Assembly (NCBI GenBank): GCA_022644775.1
Contig: JALCHN010000020.1
Span: 1-33,667, forward strand
Reading direction: 5' to 3'
Source of the DNA: Eggerthellaceae bacterium
GTDB lineage: Bacteria > Actinomycetota > Coriobacteriia > Coriobacteriales > Eggerthellaceae
DNA length: 33,667 nt
The translations under genes were made by a program, and so were the position numbers. The notes under the pieces are model-generated. The model was given only the letters and a program-made list of their open reading frames with translations. It did no database searches and was not told the DNA's origin. How positions within the stretch are numbered: position 1 is the stretch's first letter; each line of letters starts with the position of its first letter. This document shows, one piece after another, positions 7,744 to 15,531 of the stretch.

Positions 7744-9258
7744 CTACGATGCATGCTCCTTCAGGTAATCGATAATCTCCTGCCTAGAATGCAGATCAGT
7801 CTTGGTGTAAATGCGTTTCACATATTCATGAACCGTTGCAGGAGAAATGAATAGCTGTTCTCCAACGCGCTTCTGGGTAAACCCAAGCGCGTACAAGGCA
7901 ACGACATCGATTTCCCGATCGCTCAAATTGAACCGCCTGCCAAGTTCCTGGGCATTCTCGCGCATTGCGGCGAATCGCACTTCAAACAAATTGTTCGGCG
8001 ACACCTCAAGACCCATAAGACCCTGCAAAACAACGCGTTTTCCCTCAGGCGAATCGTCAAGGTCAAGCTTGTACGTACGCATAATCATCAGCGTCATTAC
8101 TTGACCGGAAGCAGCTACGAACAGCGCAATAGACACCATCATCAGCTGGATGTTCCCCATAATCCCAAACGTGACCATCTGCAGCATTCGCGTCAACGCA
8201 CGCGGGAGAAAGAAGACAAGCCAACCGCCCAAACAGTAGTAAAACGGGTCGCGCCAACCCGAATCCATAAATGCAAGCATTAGATACTGACCGTATGCGA
8301 CCAAAATCGCATTGAGCACGGTCACGACCATCGCGCCCCATTGCAAGTCGTCAGGGAACGCCGCATACAGCAATAGAGAAAGAAAGGCCATCGCTTCAAC
8401 GGCAATCCAAATCTCAACAGACGACCTTCTTTTCCTGCTGGAGAACCCTCGGAGAATTACGACAACGCATGCAGCAACGCAGAGCAGCATATATCCGATA
8501 CGAGCCGACCTTGAAAACACAATTGAAGAGCCATCGGGAAAACCACGCAACAAGCCCACCACAATTGCCATGAGGCCAAGACCAACCCCCGACACCACGC
8601 TGATGCGCAACAGGGAGCTCCCCTTGCGCATGGAGCCCAGGTATTCATTGCGATTGAGGGCTCTGTCAAGAGTGGGAACGTCTGGTTGCTCCTTCGATTT
8701 CCGCACAAGACCCAGCTGGAACAGAGAAGCACATGCGGCGGCCGCATAACCACCAGCTGGCGAAAGAAACACGCAGGGGAAAATCACCAGCTCGCTGAGA
8801 GCTAGAGCCCCAAAGGTAAACAGTATCGACACTTTCGGCCCCGCAGACCGTATGCGCCATACCCAGCACAACATAGCGAGCGAGCCAGCGGCGCAATTTA
8901 GGGAGCACAGGAGAAATCTAATCTGCTGGCTGCCGATTACCCGTACAGAGCAAACGGAAAGCGACGCAAGCGCACCGCTCTCAACGGAAGCACAGACGCA
9001 CAGCAGAAGGCACACCTCTCGGTCGCTTAGCTGGATATCCCTTTTCGCCACAATGACGATCAGCGCAACCATCGCAGCGCCTGCAACAAGGACTGCACCA
9101 TCGCCGAACAATCCGCCATCGCTGCTCTGATAGCTACCGTAGCCACCAACGATGACGCCCATGCGAGAAAAAGAGAGGCCAACGAGCATGGGCCAGATTG
9201 CCGCTGCATACCGGCCCATTTCCGATAGCGTCGCATTGATTTTCCCCTCTTCGGACAC
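7744..9258 (-). CDS. LuxR-type regulator with multi-helix membrane domain (LuxR1)
   Basis: This 504-residue protein has about ten to twelve hydrophobic segments in its first ~400 residues. A C-terminal LuxR/FixJ helix-turn-helix follows (LSDREIDVVALYALGFTQ, then ISPATVHEYVKRIYTKT). Such membrane-LuxR fusions are abundant in Eggerthellaceae, commonly beside one respiratory oxidoreductase each. A GTG start at 9258 is chosen because GAGAGGGG lies just before it and the length then resembles LuxR2; an ATG at 9402 would give a non-homologous leader. It is divergent from AOR2, its likely target. Its codon use is visibly AT-richer than the neighbours, suggesting recent acquisition. The ligand is unknown. 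Confidence 0.85.
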   Translation of the reverse strand: MSEEGKINATLSEMGRYAAAIWPMLVGLSFSRMGVIVGGYGSYQSSDGGLFGDGAVLVAGAAMVALIVIVAKRDIQLSDREVCLLLCVCASVESGALASLSVCSVRVIGSQQIRFLLCSLNCAAGSLAMLCWVWRIRSAGPKVSILFTFGALALSELVIFPCVFLSPAGGYAAAACASLFQLGLVRKSKEQPDVPTLDRALNRNEYLGSMRKGSSLLRISVVSGVGLGLMAIVVGLLRGFPDGSSIVFSRSARIGYMLLCVAACVVVILRGFSSRKRRSSVEIWIAVEAMAFLSLLLYAAFPDDLQWGAMVVTVLNAILVAYGQYLMLAFMDSGWRDPFYYCLGGWLVFFLPRALTRMLQMVTFGIMGNIQLMMVSIALFVAASGQVMTLMIMRTYKLDLDDSPEGKRVVLQGLMGLEVSPNNLFEVRFAAMRENAQELGRRFNLSDREIDVVALYALGFTQKRVGEQLFISPATVHEYVKRIYTKTDLHSRQEIIDYLKEHAS

Positions 9259-9308
9259 AGATACCCCTCTCGCCCGCGTAAATCCTAATACAGCAGGGGA
9301 AACGGCGT

Positions 9309-9329
9309 GTCCCCTCTTTGAGGGGGCAA
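9309..9329 (-). promoter_or_regulatory. Putative operator between LuxR1 and AOR2
   Basis: On the minus strand this reads TTGCCC, nine bases ending in CAAAGA, then GGGGAC. It is a two-base-longer version of the dyads at 5290, 5338 and 13539. A possible LuxR1 -10 box (TATTAG, plus 9285-9290) would put this site over the -35 region. A related half-site pair, ACCCTGAAA and AAAGAGGTGAC, lies at about 9347-9375 nearer AOR2. Function is inferred from position and recurrence. Confidence 0.5.
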
Positions 9330-9475
9330 CCAATCTTGCCGGGTCCCACCCTGAAAATTGTCTTAAAGAGGTGACAGAAAATCCAGAGCATCGTGCCACC
9401 ATAGAATCAATCCCTGTTCCCTTGGTTCACGTCTTCGCACAACGGGTATCTAACGCAGCGAACAAGGAGAACAAC

Positions 9476-11581
9476 ATGGCTGATGAAAAGTCATACGGTT
9501 GGGCGGGCAAGATGCTCCGCGTCAACCTGACGACGGGCTCCATCACCACCGAGCCGACCGAGCCCTACAAGGACTACATCGGCGGCATGGGCTTGGCCAA
9601 CAAGATCATGTTCGACGAGGTGCCCGCGGGGACCGACCCGCTGTCGCCCGAGAACAAGATCATCTTCGCCGTGGGCCCGCTCACCGCATCCGGCGTGCCC
9701 CTGGCCGGCCGCACCACGATCTGCAGCCTCTCTACCTTCACTAAGGACCACCTGATCGTCGACGCCCACTGCGGCGGCATGATCGGCGCCCGCATCAAGC
9801 AGGCGGGCTACGACGCCATCATCGTCGAGGGCGCCTCGGACAAGCCGGTCTACCTGAACATCGTAAACGACAAGGTCGAGATCAAGGACGCCGGGTTCGT
9901 GTGGGGCCTGGGCACCCGCGCCACCACCGAGGCCCTCTCGCGCGCGGAGTCGACGAAGGCCTGCGTGGCCGCGATCGGCCCGGCCGGCGAGAACCTGCTG
10001 CCCTACTCCTGCATCATCAACTCGCGCAACCACTCCGCCGGCGCCGGCACGGGCGCGGTCATGGGCTCGAAGAAGCTCAAGGCGCTCGTCGTCGAGGGCA
10101 ACCGCCCCGTCTACGTGAAGGACCCGCAGGCCGTGGCCGACCTGTCCGACTACATGCTGCGCGAGGTCATCGGCTCGAACAACAACCACGTGGTCCCGAG
10201 CACCCAGCAGGAATGGGCCGAGTACTACGACGAGGGCTCTCGTTGGAATGCGCAGAAGGGTCTAAATTGGGAGCTCGCGGAAGGTGGCCCTGTAGAAACC
10301 GGCGAGCCCAAGCCCGGCGAGCTCAACACCGTAGGCTACCGCTGCCTGCTGAGCGTCCATAAAATGATGCTAGGCTCAGCCGCGGAGCCGTATGTCATCA
10401 AAACGAATGGCTGCCACGGCTGCCCCATCCACTGCTATGCCGACCTGCGCATGCAGTCATCCGCCGATGCTGGTAGTTTCGAGACGAGCGGCAACACTTG
10501 TATGGCGAATGCGGGATTCACATTCATGAACATGATTCTAAAATGGAACGTAGATAAAGATGCAGAACTGCTCATGAATGCAGTCCTAACAAATACAATG
10601 GACGACCTCGGATTCTGGTGCAATTACGGGCAGTTTTACCGCGACTTCGCTCATTGCTATAAAGAAGGCATCTTCCAGCGCGTCCTGCCTGCTGACGAAT
10701 ACGGCTCCATTGACTGGGACAAATTCACCTCTCTCGACCCCTCGTTCTTCATCGACGTCTGCAACAAAATCGTGCGCAACGACTCTGAGCTTTCCTATAT
10801 CGCCCACGGCCCCTTGGTCTGGTGCGAGCGCTGGAACGACCAGGCCTGGTTCGACACCACGGCGTCCTGCCTGATCAACTACCGCGGCTGGCCGGTGCAC
10901 CACGCGCATGAATGCTTTGGGCAAGTCGGAGCTCTCTACAACATGGTCTTTAACCGCGATCCAATGGTCCACTCCGCCGTGAACTTCCAGGGCTGCGGTT
11001 TGCCGATAGACGTAAAAAAGGCCATAGGCGCTGAAGTATGGGGAGGCGAAGACGCTGTCGACCCGGTAAAAGATTACACGCCGATGAACGAGCACAAGGC
11101 CAACTTCGCCTGGTGGAGCGCCGTCACCGACGTCCTTCACGACAGCCTGACCGTGTGCAACTGGGTGTGGCCGATGACCATGAGCCCCACCAAGGCGCGC
11201 GACTACCGCGGCGATTTGGACCTGGAAGCCAAGTTCTTCAAGGCCGTCACCGGCGAGGACGTCACGACCGACGACCTCTACAAGGCGGGCGAGAAGATCA
11301 TGACACTGCAGCGCTGCAACACGATGCGCGGCATGGGCACCGACGACTTCCGCAACGTGCATGACACCATCACGTCATGGCCATTCAACGAGGACCCCGA
11401 TAAACAACCGTTCACCAAAGGCACGAAAAAGCTTGAGAGGAATGATTGGAACTCCGCGTTGACAATGTTCTACAAGCGCTTCAGCTGGGACGAGCAGAAG
11501 GGCTGCCCGACCGCCGAGTACCTCGACGAGAACGGCATGTCCGACGTCAAGGAAGCCATGCAGGCAGCCGGCCTGATGTAG
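9476..11581 (+). CDS. AOR-family oxidoreductase, mosaic paralogue (AOR2)
   Basis: The 701-residue protein has the same family architecture as AOR1: CHGCPIHC cluster motif near residue 311 and the LTVCNWVWPM cysteine. The first 257 residues are identical to AOR1, and the DNA matches from the ribosome site through 10247 with no difference I can see. The middle (10248 to about 10800) and three shorter blocks diverge, with AT-richer codons, for example in 10540-10600. The last ~40 codons and the terminator again match AOR1. The divergent stretches include much of the region after the cluster motif, so substrate specificity may differ. It is transcribed divergently from LuxR1. Start by GGAGAACAAC and identity with AOR1. 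Confidence 0.9.
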   Translation: MADEKSYGWAGKMLRVNLTTGSITTEPTEPYKDYIGGMGLANKIMFDEVPAGTDPLSPENKIIFAVGPLTASGVPLAGRTTICSLSTFTKDHLIVDAHCGGMIGARIKQAGYDAIIVEGASDKPVYLNIVNDKVEIKDAGFVWGLGTRATTEALSRAESTKACVAAIGPAGENLLPYSCIINSRNHSAGAGTGAVMGSKKLKALVVEGNRPVYVKDPQAVADLSDYMLREVIGSNNNHVVPSTQQEWAEYYDEGSRWNAQKGLNWELAEGGPVETGEPKPGELNTVGYRCLLSVHKMMLGSAAEPYVIKTNGCHGCPIHCYADLRMQSSADAGSFETSGNTCMANAGFTFMNMILKWNVDKDAELLMNAVLTNTMDDLGFWCNYGQFYRDFAHCYKEGIFQRVLPADEYGSIDWDKFTSLDPSFFIDVCNKIVRNDSELSYIAHGPLVWCERWNDQAWFDTTASCLINYRGWPVHHAHECFGQVGALYNMVFNRDPMVHSAVNFQGCGLPIDVKKAIGAEVWGGEDAVDPVKDYTPMNEHKANFAWWSAVTDVLHDSLTVCNWVWPMTMSPTKARDYRGDLDLEAKFFKAVTGEDVTTDDLYKAGEKIMTLQRCNTMRGMGTDDFRNVHDTITSWPFNEDPDKQPFTKGTKKLERNDWNSALTMFYKRFSWDEQKGCPTAEYLDENGMSDVKEAMQAAGLM

Positions 11582-11600
11582 GGCCAGCCTCCTTCCTCCG

Positions 11601-11636
11601 AAGCCCCCGACCGCATCCTCGCGGCCGGGGGCTTTT
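11601..11636 (+). terminator. Intrinsic terminator of AOR2
   Basis: The stem AAGCCCCCGACCGC with GCGGCCGGGGGCTT (one A-C mismatch) has loop ATCCTC and ends in TTTT. It is almost identical to the AOR1 terminator; its T-to-C change in one arm is matched by an A-to-G change in the other, so pairing is kept. Confidence 0.9.
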
Positions 11637-11640
11637 CTGT

Positions 11641-11809
11641 GTGACAACAGGGGCGCGTGATGTTGTCACACGGCGGGGCTCGTTTCACAGGGAAATGTCA
11701 CGCCGAACCCGGAAATCCTGCTGGGCGGGTGACAACGGGGGCGCGTGATGTTGTCACGCCCAGCGGTGACAACATCACGCGCCCCCGTTGTCACCCGCCC
11801 CGTTGTCAC
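11641..11809. repeat. Cluster of palindromic intergenic units
   Basis: Three full units lie here: 11641-11669 and 11729-11757 in one orientation and 11766-11794 in the other. A truncated right end follows at about 11796-11809. They fill the gap between the convergent AOR2 and LuxR2 genes; the LuxR2 stop codon begins at the next base but one. Confidence 0.88.
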
Positions 11810-11810
11810 G

Positions 11811-13364
11811 CTATTCCGAATACTGGGCCACGAAATCGAGGATGGCCTGGCGGGAATGCAGGCCCGTCTTCGCATAGATGCGCTTAATGTGGGCGTGCAC
11901 GGTTTCGGGCGATATGACGAGCTCTTCTGCCACCTTGCGCTGCGTGTGGCCCATCGCGTAGAGGGTGAGTACTTCGATCTCGCGGTCGGAAAGCAGAAAG
12001 CGCTCGCCGAGCTTGCGCACGTTGGCTTCCATGGCTTCGGTGCGCAGTTCCTCGAGCGATTGCGGTTTCTTTTCGGCTTCGATGCCCATCACGGCGTGCA
12101 GCACGCGCGACTGACGCTGGGCGAGCACGCGATCGCGCTCGTCCAGCAGCACGCCCACGTAGGCTCCCGTGAGCACGAGAACCGACGCGAACGAAAGAAT
12201 CGAAATGAGCACGAGCATGCGCGGCTCATCGACGCCCCAGGCGGCAAGCAGGGGCTCGCTGATACGCGCCACCGCACGGAAGAACAGGAAGACGACTATG
12301 CCGCCGAGCAGGTAATAGTAGGGGTCGCGCCAGCCGAAGCTCATGAACGCCACGATGAGCGCCCAATCGAACACGACCATGAAGGCGTTGAGGGCCGTGG
12401 TGGCCGCGGCGCCCGCGTCCAGGCGGTCGGGCAGGAAGGCGTACAGGAAGAGCACGACCGTGACGGTGAGCAGCATGACGCCCCACATGGCCAGGGCGAA
12501 GGGAAAGCGCCAGGTGCGGCCCGCCACCGCGACGATAACAATCGCGCACACCGCGACGATCGCCACGAAACAGACGACGCGCATCTCGAGCGAGAAGGGG
12601 ATGGCGAGGCCCGCCGGGAACCCGCGCATAAGGCCGATGGCAAGCGAGAGCGCCGCGATGCACAGGCCGTTGCTGATGAGGAAGCGGGCGATCGAGATGC
12701 GGTCCTTGGACACGTTTTCCAGCAGCTGAGGGCCGCCCGTGTCGATCTCCCAGGCAAGAGGCGCGCGGCGGGCCCGGCGCATAAGGGGGAACTCCGCGAG
12801 CAGCAGAACCGCCGCGGCCACGTTGTCCCACATGCCCGAAAGGAAGGCGCAGGCCAAAAGCTCGACCTCGCTTAAGGCCAAAGCCGAAAACAGCACGACA
12901 GTCACCACGCGCAAGCGGGCCCCGCGCACATAGCGCAACCAGTAGCCGAAGATGATCACGCCAAACAAGGTGTTGACGCCGTTAATGCACAGACGCGCCC
13001 ACACGGGGCCCGAGGCGAGTTGGACGAAACCGGCAACGAGCATAAGGGCGCACTGAGCCGCAACCGTTCCGATCATGATTCGCCGCACCTGCTTCTTTTC
13101 CAGGTGCAAGTCGGGGATGGCGATGACGCAGATGATGATCAACGCAAGCAGAGAAAAGAACAGGGTCGCCCCATCGGTGAAGATGCCGTCGTCGCTGCTC
13201 ACATAGCTCGCGTAGGTGGGCACGATAATCGAGCACCGCCCCACTGCAAGGCCCACAATCACCGGCCACAGCGCCGACGTCGCCTTAAGGCACGCCTTGA
13301 CCTGCGCCCATCCAGTGGATGCCTCACATGCGTCGAGGACAGAGCTCGAGCTCGATTCCGTCAT
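11811..13364 (-). CDS. LuxR-type regulator with multi-helix membrane domain (LuxR2)
   Basis: This 517-residue protein has roughly ten to twelve hydrophobic helices over residues 25-420 and a C-terminal LuxR helix-turn-helix (LSDREIEVLTLYAMGHTQ, then ISPETVHAHIKRIYAKTGLHSRQ). It resembles LuxR1 in architecture and in short motifs such as MRGFPxG and GWRDPxYY, but its GC-rich codon use matches the resident genes. The ATG at 13364 follows GGAGGGG. It is divergent from the acidic protein at 13607 and convergent with AOR2. By analogy with neighbouring-regulator logic, it may control the 13607 gene, AOR1, or both. The sensed signal is unknown. Confidence 0.87.
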   Translation of the reverse strand: MTESSSSSVLDACEASTGWAQVKACLKATSALWPVIVGLAVGRCSIIVPTYASYVSSDDGIFTDGATLFFSLLALIIICVIAIPDLHLEKKQVRRIMIGTVAAQCALMLVAGFVQLASGPVWARLCINGVNTLFGVIIFGYWLRYVRGARLRVVTVVLFSALALSEVELLACAFLSGMWDNVAAAVLLLAEFPLMRRARRAPLAWEIDTGGPQLLENVSKDRISIARFLISNGLCIAALSLAIGLMRGFPAGLAIPFSLEMRVVCFVAIVAVCAIVIVAVAGRTWRFPFALAMWGVMLLTVTVVLFLYAFLPDRLDAGAAATTALNAFMVVFDWALIVAFMSFGWRDPYYYLLGGIVVFLFFRAVARISEPLLAAWGVDEPRMLVLISILSFASVLVLTGAYVGVLLDERDRVLAQRQSRVLHAVMGIEAEKKPQSLEELRTEAMEANVRKLGERFLLSDREIEVLTLYAMGHTQRKVAEELVISPETVHAHIKRIYAKTGLHSRQAILDFVAQYSE

Positions 13365-13538
13365 AAATTATGCCCCTCCAGTGCCAGGGGACGCACCGCG
13401 CGGCCGCACGTCCGATGGACTTCCCTATCGCAAGGCCCTGCGCATCCCCGCCCTCCGCAGGAGATCCGGAGCGTTATGCAGACCGCGGATTCGTCTATCG
13501 TACCCGATTGCGGGTGCATTCCGAAAAGATTTAACACG

Positions 13539-13557
13539 TTACCCCCAAAGAGGGGAC
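13539..13557 (+). promoter_or_regulatory. Putative operator between LuxR2 and the acidic protein
   Basis: TTACCC-CCAAAGA-GGGGAC has the same 6-7-6 dyad and AAAGA core as the sites upstream of AOR1. It lies 50 bases before the plus-strand start codon at 13607. A looser TACCC/GGGT dyad sits nearby at 13501-13515. Confidence 0.55.
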
Positions 13558-13606
13558 GAGGGCGTGCGGGAAACGGGGCATACTGGCGCCGAGAGAAGGA
13601 GGACGT

Positions 13607-14563
13607 ATGAACGATTCGGAAGACCAAGAACCGGCAACCGAGCAGGCGGCGCCCGCGTCCAGCACGCCCCGTCATGCCCCGGCCGACGCGGCGCCCGAAA
13701 ACCCGGCGGGCGCGCCCCGCGAAACCGCCGAAGAGCCCGCAGCGCAGCCCGCCCTCGAAGAGGTCGAGGAGGCGCTTGCGAATGCGTTCGCCGACGTGCG
13801 CACCCAGAGCGCCGACAGCGCGCTCGTGACCCCCGACCGCTGGGAGACCGAGCAGATAGCGCCCGCCGGCATGGACCCCGCCGCCTTCGCCCAGCTCGTC
13901 TTCGACGTGATCGACGCCAACGCCGCGCAGGCGGCCGACGAGCAAGACGAGACGGCCGAAGCCAGCGCCGAAGCCGAAGCCAATGCGGCAGCCGCCTTCG
14001 GCGGGTCCGTGGAAAGCGGCACGGCCGAAACCCTCGCGAACGCCATTCCGGAAAAGCGCGCGACCGATGCCAACGCGCAGACGGAAGCGAACGCCGATGC
14101 GGACGGCGAAGGCGAAGAGGCCCCGTCCCTTCACGACCAGGTGCTCGCCGTCCTGGCCGCCGGCGCCTTCGCCCTGCCCACGGCCGATATCGCGGTGCTC
14201 GAAGGCACCAAGAACCGCTACCTCTATTCCACCGACTTCATGACCGACTCGTTCGCCCACTGGACCTACCTGGCCCTCGAGGACGACAAGGTCGCGACCT
14301 TCGTCGACATCGTCCGCGAGGAAAGCCGCGTGTACCCGCGGCCCATGGTCTACCGCGCCCTGCTCAACGACCCCTTCCGCATGACCGAAGACCAAGTGCT
14401 CGACTGCTGGAAGACCGTGCAGGAAAGCGAGAAGTTCCCCGACATCGCGTCGTGCAGCGCGAGCAACGGCGACGCCTACTTCTATTCCTCCGACTACCTG
14501 AGCGAGGCGCAGGCCAAGGCGCTCGCCGAATACTATTCGGTCGAACGCTGGATGAACCCCTAG
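13607..14563 (+). CDS. Acidic two-part protein of unknown function
   Basis: The 318-residue protein starts after GGAGGACGT. Residues 1 to about 180 are low-complexity, rich in Ala and Glu and strongly acidic, probably disordered. Residues about 182-318 look like a compact domain with many aromatics, including YLYSTDFMTDSFAHWTYLAL and AYFYSSDYLSEAQAKALAEYY. There is no signal peptide or membrane segment. I do not recognise the family. Because the region carries YdhV- and YdhY-like genes, one candidate is a counterpart of the small uncharacterised YdhW/YdhT proteins of that E. coli operon, but I could not confirm this from memory. It shares the putative operator class with AOR1 and is followed by a hairpin terminator. 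Confidence 0.75.
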   Translation: MNDSEDQEPATEQAAPASSTPRHAPADAAPENPAGAPRETAEEPAAQPALEEVEEALANAFADVRTQSADSALVTPDRWETEQIAPAGMDPAAFAQLVFDVIDANAAQAADEQDETAEASAEAEANAAAAFGGSVESGTAETLANAIPEKRATDANAQTEANADADGEGEEAPSLHDQVLAVLAAGAFALPTADIAVLEGTKNRYLYSTDFMTDSFAHWTYLALEDDKVATFVDIVREESRVYPRPMVYRALLNDPFRMTEDQVLDCWKTVQESEKFPDIASCSASNGDAYFYSSDYLSEAQAKALAEYYSVERWMNP

Positions 14564-14615
14564 GCGGGCACGCGGCCCAGAACCCTCTGCCGGGCCGCAC
14601 CCGCATCGCCCTTTT
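14564..14615 (+). terminator. Hairpin terminator after the acidic protein gene
   Basis: GCGGG and GCGGCCC (14564-14578) pair with GGGCCGC and CCCGC (14592-14604), starting right at the stop codon. TTTT follows at 14612. The short gap between stem and T-run makes efficiency uncertain. Confidence 0.6.
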
Positions 14616-14639
14616 CGAACACGCCATTTGGAGGCCCTC

Positions 14640-15230
14640 ATGCAAAACGAAGTGCGCAACGTCTACATGGACATCCCCGACCGCCGCGTGATCCGCACGG
14701 CCGACGTCTACCAGACGCAGACCGAAATCGGCACGCGCGGCTATTCCGACAAGTTGCTGTCGATCGTTGCCGATTTCAAGAACAGCGGCATTCCCGAAGG
14801 CTGCAACGCCGAGGGCATGGCCGGCAAATCGAAGCGCGGCGAAGTCGCCTGCCAACTGTTCGCCGTGATCGACCCCGACACGCGGGTAATCGAGCATATC
14901 GGCTTCCGCAGCCGCGGCTGCCTTGCCATGACCGGCTGCGCGAGCGAGATCTGCGTGCTCGCCTGCGGAAAAACGATCGACGAGGCCCTGAAGCTCACGC
15001 CTGCCGACGTGGTGCGCGCCGTCGACGGCGTCCCAGCCGACAAGAACGACACGCCCGTGTTCGCGGTGGAAGCCCTGCGCGCGGCCATCGGCGACTTCCT
15101 GCTCGCCCGCGGCGGGCTCGAGGAAGCAGACCGCGTGGTCGCCTGCGACCAGGATTCGCTCGACTGCCTGCTCTGCGAGCACTGCAGCCTGCGCGACCTG
15201 CGCATCCAGTGGCTCGTCGACCACCGCTAG
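14640..15230 (+). CDS. IscU/NifU-like iron-sulfur scaffold protein, divergent
   Basis: The 196-residue protein has an IscU/NifU-N-like core. It contains GCNAEGMAGKSKRGEVACQLF and the conserved-looking GFRSRGCLAMTGCASEICVLACGKTIDEAL, corresponding to the FxGxGCxxS...GK segment of scaffolds. The C-terminal part ends in CLLCEHCSLRD, a cysteine-rich extension. Such scaffolds assemble Fe-S clusters and hand them to apo-proteins in the cytoplasm. The usual ligand spacing is altered, so a specialised or degenerate role is possible. The ATG at 14640 follows GGAGG. No desulfurase gene is adjacent; the nearest is at 27653. Its place beside Fe-S-rich oxidoreductases is suggestive only. Confidence 0.65.
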   Translation: MQNEVRNVYMDIPDRRVIRTADVYQTQTEIGTRGYSDKLLSIVADFKNSGIPEGCNAEGMAGKSKRGEVACQLFAVIDPDTRVIEHIGFRSRGCLAMTGCASEICVLACGKTIDEALKLTPADVVRAVDGVPADKNDTPVFAVEALRAAIGDFLLARGGLEEADRVVACDQDSLDCLLCEHCSLRDLRIQWLVDHR

Positions 15231-15531
15231 GCTGCCCTTCCCCTTGCCGCCCCGGTGCGGGCGCGCGGCCCCTCCCCGCGCGCCCGCACCGGGGCGGCGC
15301 GCGTTGGCGGGCTGCGCTTTCCTTGCCTTATGGAGATCGGAGCGGTCGAGGAAAGGCGCGCGTTCGCAGCCGCGCTTTTCAACACAACGCGAGGTCGTGG
15401 CCAACCTTGCACGCGTCCGTTAAAGAATTCGTATCAATTCGCCCACAGGTCCCACCGCCGTAAACGAGACGGGTAAGATGGGTGCTTACTTCAGACTGGC
15501 GGTTCAGCCCTTTCGACGAGTAGGCGGTGTG
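15231..15531. other. Intergenic region with a perfect 23-bp hairpin
   Basis: Bases 15246-15268 pair perfectly with 15276-15298 around a 7-base loop, 15 bases after the scaffold stop codon. No T-run follows, so it is not a textbook intrinsic terminator but may stop transcription or protect the transcript. The rest (15300-15531) is the leader of the zinc-ribbon gene; I see no convincing promoter in it. Confidence 0.7.

Noticed and set aside
5505-7754. A 749-codon open frame antisense to AOR1, with a 232-codon counterpart over AOR2
   Set aside because: It is the complement of a GC-rich gene, where stop codons are rare. Its product is Val/Ala/Gly/His-rich with no recognisable domain, and the AOR2 copy exists only where the two genes are identical.
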